From Methanobacteriota archaeon (GTDB lineage Archaea > Thermoplasmatota > Poseidoniia > Poseidoniales > Poseidoniaceae), in assembly GCA_002701145.1 (NCBI GenBank), contig PAEE01000022.1, positions 9,517-16,290 on the forward strand: a stretch of 6,774 bases of DNA. Reading direction: 5' to 3'. Both the position numbers and the translations under genes were made by a program. Shown in pieces: positions 5,007 to 6,774 of the stretch; the stretch's first letter is position 1, and each line of letters starts with the position of its first letter. The notes beneath the pieces were generated by a model. It made no database searches and was not told where the DNA came from. It was given only the letters and a program-made list of their open reading frames with translations.

Positions 5007-5474
5007 ATGGGAGCGGGCGGAGAAGCACCACCTGTGAGGGGTGAGGACGTGATGATTCTCATCGGTTCATCGATTATTCTGCTCATGTTCATCATTCAAA
5101 CCTGGGTCGTTCCAACCGTCATAAATGAGGATTCAGATTCTCAATTTGAAGTAAAATATGACCTCGCAAAGGATGATTTGTTTTCCTTAGAAGTGATTGA
5201 AGGTGAAGTTACACCAACTGTGACGTCGCCTTCTGGTGAAGTAGATACTTTTAGCAACGTAGATTCGAAGTGGGAATATACTGCCAAAGAGTCAGGTGTT
5301 CACACTTTCAAATTCTACTCAATAGATGAATCAGTAATCGAGTATTCTGTGAGCAGGGGCTTAGTGTATGATTATGCATTATATCCTATAGGCGTGGTAA
5401 TCTTATTATTTGGAATTGTCAAGAAAATCTCATTACGAGAAGATGAACCAATTGAGGCAGTATTGGAAGATTAA
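5007..5474 (+). CDS. Small membrane protein: helix, beta-rich external domain, helix
   Basis: The product has 155 residues from the ATG at 5007. One membrane helix lies at about 16-37 (MILIGSSIILLMFII...). Residues about 46-116 form an alternating, beta-rich domain with TVTSPSGEVDTF, SKWEYTAKESGVHTFKFYS and EYSVSRG, a pattern like GOLD/emp24-type or other small beta-sandwich extracellular domains (W-x-Y-T-A...G-V-H-T-F). A second helix covers about 122-140, and the tail is acidic. The beta domain lies between the helices, so it probably faces outward with both termini inside. The start is uncertain: ATG at 5052 has a better Shine-Dalgarno match (GGTGAG, 6 nt upstream) and would begin at the first helix, giving 140 residues; ATG at 4941 would overlap the previous gene. 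The gene probably shares a transcript with the Pop5-like gene, without obvious functional link, and its stop overlaps the convergent gene by 4 bp. No named family is recognised. Confidence 0.82.
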   Translation: MGAGGEAPPVRGEDVMILIGSSIILLMFIIQTWVVPTVINEDSDSQFEVKYDLAKDDLFSLEVIEGEVTPTVTSPSGEVDTFSNVDSKWEYTAKESGVHTFKFYSIDESVIEYSVSRGLVYDYALYPIGVVILLFGIVKKISLREDEPIEAVLED

Positions 5475-6724
5475 ACCCAAGTGATGTATTCTCCATCATC
5501 AATTGCCTCTCCACCTAATAGTAATTCACCGCGCTCATTCAGGTCAAAATCACTGTAGATGGTTCCATTATATCTTGGAAGGCCTAGAGATTTCATTTTT
5601 CCAAGAACTTGATTTCTTATTTCCTCGTGCCTTACAGGGGGTAAGTCCTCTCTGAATTCTAACAAAGATGCCAGTTCACAGTGTAATCTACGATCAAACT
5701 CCTCAAATTCTATTTCATATATTTCGTCCAAGAATGCCATCTCGAACTCTGAATCATGAATTGCTGTTTTCAAGTTCATTCCTATTCCCAATACTACTCG
5801 CATTCCTTGCTGGATATTTCTTCCCTCTGCCAATATTCCGCATAATTTTTTACCGTCGATTAGAATGTCATTTGGCCACTTCAAAGTCAGCTGTTCCAAT
5901 CCAAGTGAATTAAGGACGGCCAAACCTCCTGATAATTGTAGGTGTCCTGGGTTTATGTCAACACCTTCAGCAACTATCCAAGAGCCAGCATAGCACCCTT
6001 CTATAGAGGTCCATTGCCGTTGCCTCCTGCCCCTTCCTGATGTTTGCAGCCCTGTCGAGATGTGCGTTCCAATGCCGCTTTTCAAAAGTAGATCTTCATT
6101 GGTCGAGCCGGTTTTTTCAACATACTTATTTTCGGCTCCCTCATAGGGAATCCAGAAACATCTCAAAGCTAAATGTTCTCCATCTTCAAACTCTAACTCA
6201 TCCCAGGTGCGATATGCAAAAGAATGTCCATTGTTGGTAGACTCTTTCCTTCCTAAAACTAGAATTCTTCCTAAGGGTGAAAGTAGTTGATTACTTACTA
6301 TACTTTGAAGCAATCTATTGCCTAATCCTAGTTTGTCTGTGTCGATTAGAGCCGCCTCTTCCATCGGCCCTAAAACCTGCTCGATATCTTTGGGGTCGAT
6401 ATACGGTAGATTCCAAATTATCAGATCGAATTTCTCATTGAATGGAAAAGGCTCTGGTCCGACCCCTCCCTCTCTAATATCTCCATTGAATCCGTTGGCT
6501 GACATATTTCCCGCTGTGGCGGCTACGGCGAAGGGGGTAACGTCACAACCGCTAACCTTCCATCCCATGTAATTTGCAAGAATTGAAAGTGCTCCAGAAC
6601 CAGTCCCTACCTCTAGGAATTTACGCCCTCTACCCGGGCCTAATGATATAATCCTACGAGCCAATAAATCTGTATCTTCCCTGGGGGGGTAGACTGTAGG
6701 GGGTATAATAAGTGTGAATTTCAT
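5471..6724 (-). CDS. Fusion: HemK2-like methyltransferase with biotin-protein ligase
   Basis: The product has 417 residues in two domains. Residues 1-190 are a class I SAM-dependent methyltransferase: VYPPREDTDLLA (11-22) is the HemK/PrmC-family lead-in, FLEVGTGSGALSI (37-49) is motif I, D61 is the probable ribose-binding acid, and NLPY (105-108) stands where HemK enzymes have NPPY. Archaeal/eukaryal HemK2 methylates the GGQ glutamine of release factor 1, so that is a plausible target. Residues about 195-417 are a biotin-protein ligase without a DNA-binding domain: TGSTNEDLL (205-213), QTSGRGRRQRQW (227-238), KWPNDILIDGKKLCGILAE (282-300) with Lys293 equivalent to BirA Lys183, and VVLGIGMNL (310-318), then a small C-terminal domain. 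It should attach biotin to the carrier protein of acyl-CoA carboxylases. The reading frame stays open upstream to the window edge, so an earlier start cannot be excluded; AGAGGG precedes this ATG closely. Both halves look intact. Confidence 0.9.
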   Translation of the reverse strand: MKFTLIIPPTVYPPREDTDLLARRIISLGPGRGRKFLEVGTGSGALSILANYMGWKVSGCDVTPFAVAATAGNMSANGFNGDIREGGVGPEPFPFNEKFDLIIWNLPYIDPKDIEQVLGPMEEAALIDTDKLGLGNRLLQSIVSNQLLSPLGRILVLGRKESTNNGHSFAYRTWDELEFEDGEHLALRCFWIPYEGAENKYVEKTGSTNEDLLLKSGIGTHISTGLQTSGRGRRQRQWTSIEGCYAGSWIVAEGVDINPGHLQLSGGLAVLNSLGLEQLTLKWPNDILIDGKKLCGILAEGRNIQQGMRVVLGIGMNLKTAIHDSEFEMAFLDEIYEIEFEEFDRRLHCELASLLEFREDLPPVRHEEIRNQVLGKMKSLGLPRYNGTIYSDFDLNERGELLLGGEAIDDGEYITWV

Positions 6725-6774
6725 ACCCTCTGCTGGTGACCAAAAAGATGCACTGGGCTCTCTTTGAAGTCTTT
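6721..6774 (-). CDS. Possible 3' end of an upstream gene, partial
   Basis: In one minus-strand frame the last 54 bases encode 17 residues ending HLFGHQQRV before a TGA at 6721-6723. This stop would overlap the ATG of the fusion gene as ATGA, a common arrangement in archaeal operons. The segment is too short to show coding character, and the frame of the fusion gene is also open here, so only one of the two readings can be right. Confidence 0.25.
   Translation of the reverse strand, partial: KDFKESPVHLFGHQQRV

Noticed and set aside
1..6774. tRNA, rRNA, CRISPR array, insertion sequence or integration site
   Set aside because: No cloverleaf-like block, spaced repeat array, transposase or flanking terminal repeats were seen, and genes are tightly packed throughout.

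Overview
This window reads as a gene-dense stretch of archaeal chromosome, most likely from a planktonic, aerobic, heterotrophic member of the Thermoplasmatota such as Candidatus Poseidoniia (Marine Group II). The placement is inference. It rests on an archaeal-type RNase P protein (Pop5/Rnp2), a HemK2-like methyltransferase, a Tat-exported Rieske protein, archaeal GGTGA-type Shine-Dalgarno sites, short intergenic gaps, moderate GC and small membrane proteins with acidic tails. No mobile element, CRISPR array, tRNA or rRNA was seen.

Layout, left to right. (1) Positions 1-1949, minus strand: a respiratory three-gene operon. A signal-peptide protein with a Reeler/choice-of-anchor-V-like domain, a CxCH motif and a C-terminal membrane anchor is followed by a two-helix membrane protein and a Tat-signal Rieske [2Fe-2S] protein whose end lies off the left edge. 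The junctions are tight (a TGATG overlap and a 4-bp gap), so translation is probably coupled. (2) Positions 1950-2103: a divergent promoter region with a perfect 7-bp inverted repeat. (3) Positions 2104-3364, plus strand: a small TPR protein followed by a divergent FtsZ/tubulin-superfamily GTPase. (4) Positions 3361-4632, minus strand: a ten-helix membrane protein of unknown function with a very acidic C-terminal tail. (5) Positions 4633-4696: a compact divergent promoter region with a hairpin over the start of the membrane-protein gene and a direct repeat before the next gene. (6) Positions 4697-5474, plus strand: a reduced Pop5-like RNase P protein and a small membrane protein with a beta-rich loop between two helices. 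(7) Positions 5471-6724, minus strand: a fusion of a HemK2-like methyltransferase with a biotin-protein ligase.

The left operon probably supplies parts of a quinol-oxidising cytochrome bc-like complex, with the cytochrome b gene expected just off the left edge. The TPR and FtsZ-like pair suggests a cytoskeletal or membrane-remodelling module. The right half holds housekeeping functions: tRNA 5' maturation, probable protein methylation and biotinylation of carboxylases. Both convergent gene pairs overlap by exactly 4 bp through their stop codons.

The items most worth a second look are the FtsZ-like GTPase with an intact T7 catalytic loop but no recognisable T3 loop, the methyltransferase-biotin ligase fusion with an NLPY motif, the CxCH motif next to the Rieske gene, and the extra cysteine in Rieske box 1.
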